DNA of 64,000 nt, taken from the NCBI RefSeq assembly GCF_000152725.1, contig NZ_CH724131.1, forward strand, positions 1,953,739 through 2,017,738, read 5' to 3'. This DNA comes from Pseudooceanicola batsensis HTCC2597 (GTDB taxonomy: Bacteria; Pseudomonadota; Alphaproteobacteria; Rhodobacterales; Rhodobacteraceae). Each line of letters starts with the position of its first letter. Position 1 is the first letter of the stretch. Made by a program: the position numbers and the translations under genes. Positions 26,497 to 35,028 of this stretch are shown here, piece by piece. The notes beneath the pieces are model-generated. The model ran no database searches. It was not told the origin of the DNA and saw only the letters and a list, made by a program, of their open reading frames with translations.

Positions 26497-27918
26497 TCAG
26501 CCCTCGGGAGAGGCGGGCGCTCCGGACGTCTTCGTCCGGAACAGTCCCCGCCCCTCCGGACCGTACCAGTCCTCGTTCCGGGTGACGAACATCGTCGCCG
26601 CAATGGCCACGAAGGCGAGCGTGGAGCCGGCCAGAAGCGCATAGTCCTCGCTCTGGAGGATCAGGTAGAGCACGGCGTAGACCAGCACCAGCATCGCGCC
26701 CAGCACCAGCGCCCGCCGGCCGAGCGACAGGCCCAGCCAGCCGAACAGGGTCAGCAGAAGGGTCACCGCGCCGGCCGACAGCGCATAGGCCGCGGCAAAG
26801 CCGATCTGTTCGGCGTAGGACACCATGAGCAGCACGAAAGTCGATTGCGCCAGGCCGATCAGGAAATACTGGACCGGATGTACAGGCCGGTCCCGGGTGC
26901 GATCGATCAGCAGGACGGTCAGGAAGGTCAGCGCGATGTAGAGGATGCCGTAGCGCGCCGCGCGATAGGCCTTCTGGTAGAAGTCGTTGGGTTCGTAGAA
27001 GCTGACACCGAAACTCATCGCGGCGAGGTCGCGCGGGCCCGGGTGACTGCGGCTGATCTGCTGCAGCGACCGTGCGAGATGGGGAATCGACCAGTGCGCC
27101 GCGAAACCGGCGTCGGTGATCTCGCTCTCGTCGGGGAGGAACGCGCCCCGGAAGCTGGGATGCGGCCAGTCCGACCGCATCGTGACCTCGGTCTGCCGAC
27201 CCACGGGCGTGACCCGGAGCAGACCCGCGCCGTTGATCCCGAGCGACAGGTTGTAGGTACCGCCCCCGCGCGGATCGCCCGGGGCCGCGACGATCCCCGG
27301 CTGCCGGGCGTCGCCATTGGGCTCGAGCGCGATTTCGCCCCCGGGCCCGGTCAGGGAGGCATCCCGCCGCAGGGCGTTGTTTCCGGAGAGAAAGAAGCGG
27401 ATGCGGGCCCGGTCCCAGGCGGCGGTCTGCGATCCCATGTCCAGCGCCGCGACCTGCGCCATGGGGAAATCGAAGGCGATATCCACCTGCGCCCGATAGA
27501 CCGGCGCGGTGAAGATTCCGCGGTGCCGGACCTCGGTCTGGGTCGCGATCTCGACATCGAACCGGTCGGGATAGACATGAAGCGGCGCCCGTCGTTCCGT
27601 CACCCGCTGGCGGAAAGTCTCGGTCCGCGGCTCGCCGGTCTCCGGATCGGTAAGAACCTCTCCGGTTTCGGGGTCGACGAGGTCGCGGGTGAAATCCCGC
27701 TCGACCTCCTCGGTGACGGGGATCTCGAGCACAGGGCCCGCCAGCGTCTGTTCCCCGCCCCAGAGGCGCCCGATCTCGGCCACCGTGTCGCGCGACAGGC
27801 TGTGCCGGTCCTCGATCACCGCCGAGACGAAGAAGAGCGGGATGAACATCAGGAGGATGAGTATCCCGACGATGAGAAACCGGGTTCCGAAACCTCGACG
27901 CATGAGGGCACCTTTCAA
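26497..27918 (-). CDS. creD: Inner-membrane protein CreD homologue
   Basis: This 473-residue CreD-family membrane protein has one N-terminal helix ('FLIVGILILLMFIPLFFVSAVI'), a long periplasmic domain to about residue 300, then five or six helices ('ILYIALTFLTVLLIDRTRDRPVHPVQYFLIGLA'). The family motif 'HPVQYFLIGLAQSTFVLL' is well kept. In enterobacteria CreD belongs to the CreBC regulon; no creBC genes are present here, so its control is unknown. It is convergent with deoD. Confidence 0.93.
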   Translation of the reverse strand: MKGALMRRGFGTRFLIVGILILLMFIPLFFVSAVIEDRHSLSRDTVAEIGRLWGGEQTLAGPVLEIPVTEEVERDFTRDLVDPETGEVLTDPETGEPRTETFRQRVTERRAPLHVYPDRFDVEIATQTEVRHRGIFTAPVYRAQVDIAFDFPMAQVAALDMGSQTAAWDRARIRFFLSGNNALRRDASLTGPGGEIALEPNGDARQPGIVAAPGDPRGGGTYNLSLGINGAGLLRVTPVGRQTEVTMRSDWPHPSFRGAFLPDESEITDAGFAAHWSIPHLARSLQQISRSHPGPRDLAAMSFGVSFYEPNDFYQKAYRAARYGILYIALTFLTVLLIDRTRDRPVHPVQYFLIGLAQSTFVLLMVSYAEQIGFAAAYALSAGAVTLLLTLFGWLGLSLGRRALVLGAMLVLVYAVLYLILQSEDYALLAGSTLAFVAIAATMFVTRNEDWYGPEGRGLFRTKTSGAPASPEG

Positions 27919-27986
27919 AGGGATCGCCCGGTGAGGCTACAGCTCGCGCCCGGCCCCGTCACCAGTGGAATACCCCGCCGTTCCGG

Positions 27987-28835
27987 TCAGCCCGGCAGGC
28001 CATGGCCGCCGGAATAGCCGTTGCGCTCCGGGCTCTGCCAGTCCGCAAGCGCCTTCGGGTCCGGGCGGAAGACCTCGATCTTCAGGGGATGACAGGCGGC
28101 CGCGTCCGAGGAATGTTCGGCCCCGCAATCCCCGCCGGGACAGGCGGAGAGCGCCCCCAGCAGGTCGATCTCGGAGAAGAACTCGATATGGTCGCCGGGG
28201 CGGACGGGGCTGGCCTTCATGAAGTACTGGCCGGTGTCCCGCGTGAAGCCGGTGCACATGAAGACGTTGAGCACGTCATGCACCATGCCGGCCGCCGTCT
28301 CCGCGTCGAGGCCGGCGGCGCCGGCCAGCGCCCGGGTCAGGTTGGAATGGCAGCAGTGATGATACTCCTCGCCGCTGAGCAAGTGATGGGTATGGGGATC
28401 GCAGCGCGTGCCGATCACGTCGTGCACCCGCCCGCCGAAGGCGTCGGTCCCGTACCACCCCAGCGTGTCGGCCACGACGGTCGCCATGGGCCGGAGATGC
28501 GGGAAACCGCTCCACATCCGGTCGCCGATCCCGAGATGGCTGCCATGCAGCGCACGGGTCTTGCCCGAATAGAACCTCTCCTGCAGGTCGTGCCGGTTCC
28601 AGAGGTTGAGATCCCCGACCTGCGGCCCGTCGGTACAGGTGATGCGGAAGAATTCCCCGGCCGCGACCTCGAATGCCACCGCGTCGCGCGGGGGCGCGAT
28701 CCATTCGCCTGTCTTCTCCGCCCCCGCGCGCGCAGCGGCATAGAGCGCCAGGTCGGGCCGGGGCAGCGTTTCGGTCGGATAGCAGATGACGGGCGCGATG
28801 GCCCGGCGCGTGTCCGCGTCGTCGGGAGGTCTCAT
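27987..28835 (-). CDS. Urea carboxylase-associated / DUF1989 family protein
   Basis: This 282-residue protein of the DUF1989 family shows 'FRITCTDGPQVGDLNLWNRHD', 'RCDPHTHHLL', 'HHCCHSNLTRAL' and 'DVLNVFMCTGF', with metal-binding-like Cys and His residues. Members occur beside urea carboxylase and aminomethyltransferase genes, but none are here. I start at 28835 since longer versions would overlap the divergent transferase gene. The SD is weak. The exact reaction is unknown. Confidence 0.82.
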   Translation of the reverse strand: MRPPDDADTRRAIAPVICYPTETLPRPDLALYAAARAGAEKTGEWIAPPRDAVAFEVAAGEFFRITCTDGPQVGDLNLWNRHDLQERFYSGKTRALHGSHLGIGDRMWSGFPHLRPMATVVADTLGWYGTDAFGGRVHDVIGTRCDPHTHHLLSGEEYHHCCHSNLTRALAGAAGLDAETAAGMVHDVLNVFMCTGFTRDTGQYFMKASPVRPGDHIEFFSEIDLLGALSACPGGDCGAEHSSDAAACHPLKIEVFRPDPKALADWQSPERNGYSGGHGLPG

Positions 28836-28956
28836 GCCCCGAGACTGGCCCTCCTGCCCGCCCTGCGCAATGGCGAACAGAAGTTTTCGGGTCTCTGCGT
28901 TGAGGGTCCCCGCCAATCCTGCTCTAGTGCCGTCAAATCTGAAACAGGAGACGCGC

Positions 28957-29835
28957 ATGTCGCAAGAGGAATACACCCCGCCCGAGGTCTGGACATGGGA
29001 TCAGGAGAGCGGCGGCCGGTTTGCCAGCATCAACCGCCCCGTCGCCGGCGCGACCCACGACAAGGAGCTGCCGGTCGGCAAGCACCCGTTCCAGGTCTAT
29101 TCGCTGGCCACGCCGAACGGGCAGAAGGTCACCATCATGCTCGAGGAGCTGCTCGAAGCCGGCCATTCCGGTGCCGAGTACGATGCCTGGCTCATCAAGA
29201 TCGGCGACGGCGACCAGTTCGGCTCGGGCTTTGTCGCGGCCAATCCGAATTCCAAGATCCCCGCCATGGTCGACCATTCCGGAGACGAGCCGATCCGGGT
29301 CTTCGAATCCGGCAACATCCTGCTCTACCTGGCCGAGAAGTTCGGGGCCTTTCTGCCCACGGATCACGCCGCCCGGACCGAGGCGCTGAACTGGCTGTTC
29401 TGGCTTCAGGGGTCGGCCCCCTACCTGGGCGGCGGCTTCGGCCATTTCTACGCCTACGCCCCGTTCAAGATGGAATACCCGATCAACCGGTTCGCCATGG
29501 AGGTGAAGCGCCAGCTCGACGTGCTGGACCGGGAACTGGCGGACAAGACCTTCCTGGCCGGAGACGAATATTCGATCGCGGACATGGTGACAGTGCCCTG
29601 GTACGGCCGGATGGTGACCGAGGGCGCTTACGAAGAAGCCAAGACCTTCCTCTCGGCGCATGAATACAAGAACGTCATCCGTTGGGCCGAAACGATCTTC
29701 GACCGCCCGGCGGTCAAGCGGGGGCGCATGGTGAACGCGACCTTCGGCGATCCCTCGCAGCAGCTTCACGAACGCCACGACGCCAGCGATTTCGAGACCC
29801 GGACGCAGGACAAGATCGGCGACGACAAGGCGTGA
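28957..29835 (+). CDS. Glutathione S-transferase, YghU (nu-class) type
   Basis: This 292-residue glutathione-dependent protein has a long N-terminal extension before the thioredoxin-like domain. 'FQVYSLATPNGQKVTIMLEELL' starts the GSH-binding half, 'NPNSKIPAMVD' carries the cis-Pro and 'FESGNILLYLAEKFG' the GSH gamma-glutamate contact. The all-helical C-domain has 'FLAGDEYSIADMVTVPWYG'. This matches YghU/YfcG-like disulfide reductases rather than detoxifying transferases. CAGGAG lies 6 nt before the ATG. It is divergent from the DUF1989 gene. Confidence 0.93.
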   Translation: MSQEEYTPPEVWTWDQESGGRFASINRPVAGATHDKELPVGKHPFQVYSLATPNGQKVTIMLEELLEAGHSGAEYDAWLIKIGDGDQFGSGFVAANPNSKIPAMVDHSGDEPIRVFESGNILLYLAEKFGAFLPTDHAARTEALNWLFWLQGSAPYLGGGFGHFYAYAPFKMEYPINRFAMEVKRQLDVLDRELADKTFLAGDEYSIADMVTVPWYGRMVTEGAYEEAKTFLSAHEYKNVIRWAETIFDRPAVKRGRMVNATFGDPSQQLHERHDASDFETRTQDKIGDDKA

Positions 29836-29846
29836 CCGACAGGCAT

Positions 29847-29868
29847 CGCCGGCCCCCTGCGGCCGGCG
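29847..29868. terminator. Hairpin between convergent GST and DUF998 genes
   Basis: CGCCGGCC (29847-29854) pairs with GGCCGGCG (29861-29868) around CCCTGC, 11 bp after the transferase stop. There is no U-run; a bidirectional terminator is likely from position. Confidence 0.5.
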
Positions 29869-29871
29869 GTC

Positions 29872-30537
29872 TCATCCCTCGCGCTGGCGCGCAAGCGCCA
29901 GCCATCCCCGGGCGAGGATCAGCCGCGACATGGGCACGGTCCAAAGCAGGGTCGCGACGATCGCCACTTTCTCGAGGATGCCGTCATATCCGGTCGGGGC
30001 CATCTTGAAGAGCGTGGCGAAGACGATCCAGATCACTGCCGAGACGACGAAGAGCCCGGCATAGACAGGGCCCGCCCGCGCCGCCCCCGGCGCCATGAGA
30101 AGCGGGCCCGCCAGATAGAGCGGCCCCAGAAGCACGCTGAGCTTCGTGTGGACGGTCACGCTGTCGGCCGCCTCCCAGCTGTTGTGGAAATCGTCGTAGA
30201 GCCCGAGCAGCGATACCACCAGCGCCAGCAGGGCCAGACAGAAGATCCCCGCCGACCATGCGGCGCGGCCCAGATGCGCATGGGCCGCCGCGATGGCCAG
30301 GCAGACCAGTGCCGAGGCGTGGATGTAGAAACCCACGTCCATGATCATCTTGTGCGGACCCCGGGCCAGGTCGCTCAGCGTGTCGGCGACCAGGTCGTGC
30401 TCGGCGACGATGCCCGCCCAGACCGCTGTCACCAGGGGGGCCAGGCTGCCCGCCAGCCCCACCAGCCCGCAGAACAACAATAGCTCCGGGCGCTCGCCCG
30501 TTCCCACATCGGTCAGTCTACGCCGTGTCCTGCTCAT
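29872..30537 (-). CDS. DUF998 family membrane protein
   Basis: This 221-residue protein has six hydrophobic helices and a DUF998-like pattern ('DLARGPHKMIMDVGFYIHA', 'HNSWEAADSVTVHTKLSVLLGPLYLAGPLL', 'ATLFKMAPTGYDGILEKV'). It is a predicted inner-membrane protein of unknown role. It is a single gene, downstream of and in the same direction as ornithine decarboxylase but separated from it by a terminator. Confidence 0.72.
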   Translation of the reverse strand: MSRTRRRLTDVGTGERPELLLFCGLVGLAGSLAPLVTAVWAGIVAEHDLVADTLSDLARGPHKMIMDVGFYIHASALVCLAIAAAHAHLGRAAWSAGIFCLALLALVVSLLGLYDDFHNSWEAADSVTVHTKLSVLLGPLYLAGPLLMAPGAARAGPVYAGLFVVSAVIWIVFATLFKMAPTGYDGILEKVAIVATLLWTVPMSRLILARGWLALARQREG

Positions 30538-30633
30538 TGCAGCCCCCTTGCCTAAGGATCAACCACACCGGCGGGGCCCGGTTCCGGCGCTTGAGCGGGT
30601 CGAATGGACGCCGGCTCCCGTTCACGACAGTTG

Positions 30634-30667
30634 AAAGGGCGCGGAGACCGAACGCCGCGCCCTTTCC
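30634..30667 (-). terminator. Terminator of ornithine decarboxylase
   Basis: GAAAGGGCGCGG (30634-30645) pairs perfectly over 12 bp with 30656-30667 around a 10-nt loop, 43 bp past the odc stop. The A/T ends of the stem give short U-runs in either direction. Confidence 0.75.
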
Positions 30668-30709
30668 CGATGCGATCCGCCGCGATACCGGCGGCGGCTC
30701 AGGCGTCGA

Positions 30710-31882
30710 TCACAGCACCACCACGTCCAGCGGCGGGAAGCCGTTGAACCCGACCGAGGCATAGGTCGAGGTATAGGCGCCGCAGTTGCGGATGATGAAC
30801 CGGTCGCCCGACCGCAGGCCGAGCGGCAGTTCCACCGGGCGCTTTTCGTAAAGCACGTCGGCGCTGTCGCAGGACGGGCCGGCGAGGATGCAGGGGCCGG
30901 TGGCCTCGTGGTCGCGCTCGGTCAGGAACTGATAGCGGATCGCTTCGTCCATGGTCTCCGCCAGGCCGGAGAACTTGCCGATGTCGAGATAGACCCAGCG
31001 GTGCAGATCGTTCTCCGACTTGCGCGAGACCAGCAGCACCTCGGCGGCGATCGCCCCGGCTTCGGCAACCAGCCCGCGGCCGGGCTCGGCCATCACGTGG
31101 GCGACATCGCCGAACCGCTCGGTGATCAGCTCCATGACGCGGGCGGCATAGGCCGTCGGGCGCTGGATTTCCTCGCCGTAATAGGCCGGGAAGCCGCCGC
31201 CGATGTTCAGCAGGGTCAGCTCGTGACCGGCCTCTTTCGCGGCCTCCCACACGGCTGCGACCTGATCGAGCGTGGCAGTCCACATCTCGGCACGTTTGGT
31301 CTGCGAGCCGACGTGGAACGAGAATCCGACCGGCCTGAGCCCCAGTTCGCGCGCCATGTCGAGCAACATGATCGCCTTGTCGCGGGCGCAGCCGAACTTG
31401 CGCGACAGCGGCCAGTCCGCTTCCGAGGCATCGACGATCAGGCGGATGTAGACCTCTGCACCCGGCGCATGTTCGGCGATCTTTTCCAGCTCTTCCTCCG
31501 CGTCGGCGGCGAAGAGGGTGACGCCGGCGCCCCAGGCGAACTCGATGTCGCGCACCTTCTTGACGGTGTTCCCGAACGAGATGTTCTCGGGGCGGGCACC
31601 CAGCGACAGGCAGAGCTCGATCTCGGCGCGCGATGCGGCGTCGAAGCCCGAACCGAGGTCGACCAGACGCTCGACGATCTCGCGCTGCGGGTTGGCCTTG
31701 ACGGCATAATGAATGCGCGCGCGGCCCAGCCCGGCCTTCAGGGCGTGGTACTGCTCTTCCACGCGGTCGACGTCGATGACCAGCGTCGGGCGGTCGAACG
31801 TCGTCTGACGAAGGAAGGTTTCGACACGGGTGTCACGGCGTACAGAGGTGCGGGCCGAGAAATCGGCTACGTATGCGTTCAT
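30710..31882 (-). CDS. Ornithine (or lysine/ornithine) decarboxylase, fold type III
   Basis: This 390-residue PLP enzyme decarboxylates ornithine to putrescine. The PLP lysine is Lys62 in 'IHYAVKANPQ'. 'FHVGSQTK', 'LNIGGGFPAYYGEE', 'VMAEPGRGLVAEAG' (phosphate loop) and 'GPSCDSADVLYE' (active-site Cys/Asp) follow. The eukaryotic-like ODC form of about 390 residues is usual in alphaproteobacteria and may also use lysine. The ATG follows GGAGATGACCA. A 300-bp leader with an upstream ORF suggests attenuation by polyamine or ornithine. Confidence 0.93.
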   Translation of the reverse strand: MNAYVADFSARTSVRRDTRVETFLRQTTFDRPTLVIDVDRVEEQYHALKAGLGRARIHYAVKANPQREIVERLVDLGSGFDAASRAEIELCLSLGARPENISFGNTVKKVRDIEFAWGAGVTLFAADAEEELEKIAEHAPGAEVYIRLIVDASEADWPLSRKFGCARDKAIMLLDMARELGLRPVGFSFHVGSQTKRAEMWTATLDQVAAVWEAAKEAGHELTLLNIGGGFPAYYGEEIQRPTAYAARVMELITERFGDVAHVMAEPGRGLVAEAGAIAAEVLLVSRKSENDLHRWVYLDIGKFSGLAETMDEAIRYQFLTERDHEATGPCILAGPSCDSADVLYEKRPVELPLGLRSGDRFIIRNCGAYTSTYASVGFNGFPPLDVVVL

Positions 31883-32080
31883 TGGTCATCTCCAGTCAGA
31901 CCCGGCCATTCCGAATTCCATCGGCTCAGACCGCTCAGTTCCAAGGGAGACGTTACCGTCGCTACGTAACCGCAGGGATTATCGACTTATCCCTCTCGCC
32001 AGAGGCGCGTGCGTTGGCGTCTATGTATTTGCGCATATCGGGCCAATCGGTGAGTCGATCAAGTGGTATTCTGCCCCCGG
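31883..32080 (-). promoter_or_regulatory. Structured leader upstream of ornithine decarboxylase (candidate speF-type RNA)
   Basis: The leader contains an upstream ORF and several stems, read on the minus strand. AGGGAT (31994-31989) pairs with ATCCCT (31979-31974). The same AGGGA can instead pair with TCCCT at 31948-31944. GTTAC (31970-31966) pairs with GTAAC (31956-31952), with the upstream stop codon in its loop. Alphaproteobacterial ODC genes are known to carry the speF leader motif. That this is a member is inference; a covariance search was not run. Confidence 0.5.
31962..32036 (-). CDS. Upstream ORF (leader peptide candidate) of ornithine decarboxylase
   Basis: ATG at 32036 opens a 24-codon frame ending in TAG, 79 bp before the odc ATG. 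The peptide starts 'MRKYIDANARASGERDK' and is rich in charged residues. Its codons overlap the first arm of the competing hairpins, as expected for translation-coupled attenuation. No good Shine-Dalgarno precedes it, which lowers confidence. Confidence 0.35.
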   Translation of the reverse strand: MRKYIDANARASGERDKSIIPAVT

Positions 32081-32140
32081 ATCGAATTTTTCCCGATACG
32101 TCGCCCGTCATCCGGGCAAGGACCTGAGAAGGCGAGATGA

Positions 32141-32177
32141 AACCATGCCACGAAGGGGGTCACCCTGTGGCATGGTT
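32141..32177 (-). terminator. Large hairpin after the 49-residue gene
   Basis: An 11-bp perfect stem (AACCATGCCAC / GTGGCATGGTT) encloses a 15-nt loop with its own GGG/CCC pairing. On the minus strand it starts 19 nt past the stop of the small gene and is followed by TCATCTC. It also lies upstream of the odc leader. Confidence 0.65.
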
Positions 32178-32195
32178 GCAAGCACGCGTCCGCCT

Positions 32196-32345
32196 TCAGG
32201 CGGTTTCCACATAGGCGAAGTAGCCCGTCTTCGGCGGCACGGTCGCCCGCTCCGGCGCGAAATACTCGTAGGCCAGGTTGACGGCGTTCAGCGCGGCCTG
32301 TGCCTTGCGAAGCTCTTCGGGGGTGGGTTTGTCGGTCTGTTCCAT
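32196..32345 (-). CDS. Small conserved-looking protein, 49 residues
   Basis: The frame encodes a 49-residue protein beginning 'MEQTDKPTPEELRKAQAALN' and ending 'GYFAYVETA'. Codon use has the strong third-position GC of neighbouring genes, GAGG lies about 7 nt before the ATG, and a strong hairpin follows the stop. An amphipathic helix is predicted around residues 8-28. I do not recognise the function. It lies between an FAD dehydrogenase and the odc leader. Confidence 0.65.
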   Translation of the reverse strand: MEQTDKPTPEELRKAQAALNAVNLAYEYFAPERATVPPKTGYFAYVETA

Positions 32346-32453
32346 AAGGTGCCTCTTCGGGTTTCAAGGCCCCTCCCTGACCGGAAGATGGCCCCGCCCC
32401 CCGCAGAATTCAGCCCCCGATTTCGCAAGGCGGCCTTGCAGCGATCGCAGCGC

Positions 32454-34097
32454 TCAGACCTCGCGCCCCGCCGTGCGCCCCGAAAAGATGCAGCCGCCCA
32501 GGAAGGTGCCCTCCAACGCGTTGTACCCGTGATAGCCGCCCCCGCCGAAACCCGCGACCTCGCCGGCGGCATAGACCCCCTCGATCGGCTCGCCCTCCGG
32601 GTCCAGAACGCGGGCACGCACATCGGTATGCAGGCCGCCCAGCGACTTGCGCGTGAGGATGTTCAGGCGCACGGCGATGAGCGGACCCTGCGCGGGATCG
32701 AGGATCCGGTGCGGTTTCGCCGTCCGGACCAGTTTGTCCCCCAGGTACCGGCGCGCCCCGTGGATGGCCACGACCTGGGCATCCTTGGAAAAGGGGTTCT
32801 CCATCTCGCGGTCGCGGGCTTCGATCTGGCGTCGCAGGCGGTCCTCTTCCAGCGGGCAGTCCGGCTCCAGCCGGTTCATCCCCTCGACCAGCGTTTCGAG
32901 CGTGTCCGCGACGACGAAATCGTCGCCCTTCTCCTTGAAGGCCTCGACCGGACCGGTCGCCGCCTTGTTCAGCACCCGAGACCGGATGACCTCGGCCCAC
33001 CTGCCCGAGGAGAAATCCGGGTTCTGCTCCGAGCCCGAGAGCGCGAATTCCTTCTTGATGATCGCCTGCGTCAGGACGAACCAGCTGTGATCCCGCCCGG
33101 TGGAGAGGATCCGCCGCAGCGTCGCCAGAGTGTCGAACCCCGGCAGGCAGGGCGGCTCCATCCGCTCGCCGTGCGCGTCGAGCCAGACCGATGACGGACC
33201 GGGAAGTATCCGGATTCCGTGGTTCGGCCAGATGGGATCCCAGTTCCGGATGCCCTCGCAGTAGTGCCACATCCGGTCGCCGTTGATCAGGCCGGCCCCG
33301 GCGGCCTCGGCAATCCCCTGCAACTGCCCGTCCACGTAGTCCGGCACGCCCGAGACCATCCGCTCCGGAGGCGGGCCCAGCCGCTCGACCGGCCAGTGGC
33401 GCCGCACCTTGGCGTGGTCGCCCCCGATGCCGCCCGAGGTCAGGATCAGCCCCGCGCCCGTGGCCTCGAAATCCGCCACCACCTCCCGCGAGGTGCTGCG
33501 CCCGCGCGCGGCATCGCTCGGGGCAAGGATCTCGCCCGCCACCCGTCGCGCGCGCAGGTCCAGCCCGGTGACACGGTGGCGGAACCCGAAGGTCAGGTCG
33601 CCGCTTTCGGCCAGCCGCCGCGCCTTGTCGGCGAAGGGCGCGACCACCCCCGGCCCGGTGCCCCATGTCAGATGGAACCGCGGTACCGAATTGCCGTGAC
33701 CATGGGCCAGCGCTCCGCCGCGTTCGGCCCATCCCACGACCGGAAACCAGCGCATCCCCATCCCGTGCAGCCACGCCCGCATCTCGCCGCTGGCAAAATC
33801 GAGATAGGCTTCGGCCACGGCCCTGGGATTGACGTCCTCACTCCGGTCGAACCCGGCCGAGCCCATCCAGTCCTGCGCGGCAAGATGGCGGCTGTCGCGT
33901 ATCCGCATCCGCCGCTGTTCCGGCGTGTCCACCATGAACAGCCCGCCCAGCGACCAGTGGGCCTGCCCGCCGAGGCTCTGTTCCCCCTCCTGGTCCAGCA
34001 GCAGGACCCTGCGCCCCCGCTCCGCCGCCTCGGTCGCGGCGACAAGCCCGGCGAGCCCCGCGCCGACGACGATCACATCCGCTTCGTATCTGGCCAT
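32454..34097 (-). CDS. FAD-binding dehydrogenase (fumarate reductase / ketosteroid dehydrogenase-like)
   Basis: This 547-residue flavoprotein has an N-terminal dinucleotide motif 'VIVVGAGLAGLVAATEAA' (residues 8-25), 'GGQAHWSLGGLFMVD', and a C-terminal FAD-closing segment 'GVYAAGEVAGFGGGGYHGY'. It resembles KstD-like dehydrogenases and soluble flavocytochrome reductases. The substrate is unknown. No signal peptide is evident. It lies downstream of sdhB on the same strand, but a composite repeat separates them. Confidence 0.82.
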   Translation of the reverse strand: MARYEADVIVVGAGLAGLVAATEAAERGRRVLLLDQEGEQSLGGQAHWSLGGLFMVDTPEQRRMRIRDSRHLAAQDWMGSAGFDRSEDVNPRAVAEAYLDFASGEMRAWLHGMGMRWFPVVGWAERGGALAHGHGNSVPRFHLTWGTGPGVVAPFADKARRLAESGDLTFGFRHRVTGLDLRARRVAGEILAPSDAARGRSTSREVVADFEATGAGLILTSGGIGGDHAKVRRHWPVERLGPPPERMVSGVPDYVDGQLQGIAEAAGAGLINGDRMWHYCEGIRNWDPIWPNHGIRILPGPSSVWLDAHGERMEPPCLPGFDTLATLRRILSTGRDHSWFVLTQAIIKKEFALSGSEQNPDFSSGRWAEVIRSRVLNKAATGPVEAFKEKGDDFVVADTLETLVEGMNRLEPDCPLEEDRLRRQIEARDREMENPFSKDAQVVAIHGARRYLGDKLVRTAKPHRILDPAQGPLIAVRLNILTRKSLGGLHTDVRARVLDPEGEPIEGVYAAGEVAGFGGGGYHGYNALEGTFLGGCIFSGRTAGREV

Positions 34098-34163
34098 GCA
34101 CCTCTCCTCCCGGGGACCAGCCTAGCATCCGCACCGCGAGAGACCACGCAATTCGCTGCGCGA

Positions 34164-34214
34164 CCGGAGGGCTCTGCCCTCCGGACCTCCCGGGATATTT
34201 CCGGACCAAAGAAG
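34164..34214 (+). repeat. Composite intergenic repeat, copy D
   Basis: A 9-bp stem CCGGAGGGC/GCCCTCCGG (34164-34184) with a TCT loop is followed by the core CCCGGGATATTTCCGG and ACCAAAGAAG (34189-34214). It is oriented against sdhB, whose stop is at 34236. Confidence 0.75.
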
Positions 34215-34235
34215 AACGGGGCGGGGCCGCCGGGA

Positions 34236-35015
34236 TCAGACGGTGCGTTCCACCATCATCTGCTTGATATTCGAGATCGCCCGTGCCGGGTTCAGGCCCT
34301 TCGGGCATGTCTTCGCGCAGTTCATGATCGTGTGGCAGCGGTAGAGCTTGAAGGGATCCTCGAGGTCGTCCAGCCGCTCGCCGGTCGCCTCGTCGCGGCT
34401 GTCGATGATCCAGCGGTAGGCATGCAGCAGCGCGGCCGGCCCGAGATAGCGGTCGCCGTTCCACCAGTAGGACGGGCAGGCGGTCGAACACGAGGCGCAC
34501 ATCACGCATTCATAGAGCCCGTCCAGCTTCTTGCGGTCCTCGATGGACTGCCGCCATTCCTTCGCCGGCCGGTTCGTCTTGGTCTCGAGCCAGGGCATGA
34601 TCGACGCGTGCTGCGCGTAGAAATGCGTGAGGTCCGGGATCAGGTCCTTCACCACCGGCATGTGCGGCAGCGGATAGATCGTCACGTCGCCCTTGATCTC
34701 GTCGAGCCCGTAGATGCAGGCCAGCGTGTTGATCCCGTCGATCATCATCGCGCAGGATCCGCAGATCCCCTCGCGGCAGGATCGGCGGAAGGTCAGCGTC
34801 GGGTCGATCTCGTTCTTGATCTTGATCAGCGCATCCAGGACCATCGGGCCGCATTTGTCCATGTCGAGGAAATAGGTGTCGACCCGCGGCGTCTCGCCGT
34901 CATCCGGGTTCCAGCGGTAGATCTTGAACTTGCGCACGTTCGTCGCGCCGTCGGGCTTGGGCCAGGTCTTTCCGGTCCGGATGCGCGAGTTCTTGGGGAG
35001 CGTGAATTGTACCAT
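34236..35015 (-). CDS. sdhB: Succinate dehydrogenase iron-sulfur subunit
   Basis: This 259-residue subunit passes electrons from SdhA FAD to ubiquinone through [2Fe-2S], [4Fe-4S] and [3Fe-4S] clusters. The ligands are visible in '[16 protein letters not shown]', '[16 protein letters not shown]' and '[18 protein letters not shown]'. It is the last subunit gene of the operon but is separated from sdhA by an unrelated membrane-protein gene. AAGGAAA precedes the ATG, 13 bp after the stop of that gene. Confidence 0.98.
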   Translation of the reverse strand: MVQFTLPKNSRIRTGKTWPKPDGATNVRKFKIYRWNPDDGETPRVDTYFLDMDKCGPMVLDALIKIKNEIDPTLTFRRSCREGICGSCAMMIDGINTLACIYGLDEIKGDVTIYPLPHMPVVKDLIPDLTHFYAQHASIMPWLETKTNRPAKEWRQSIEDRKKLDGLYECVMCASCSTACPSYWWNGDRYLGPAALLHAYRWIIDSRDEATGERLDDLEDPFKLYRCHTIMNCAKTCPKGLNPARAISNIKQMMVERTV

Positions 35016-35028
35016 CTCGGTTTCCTTT

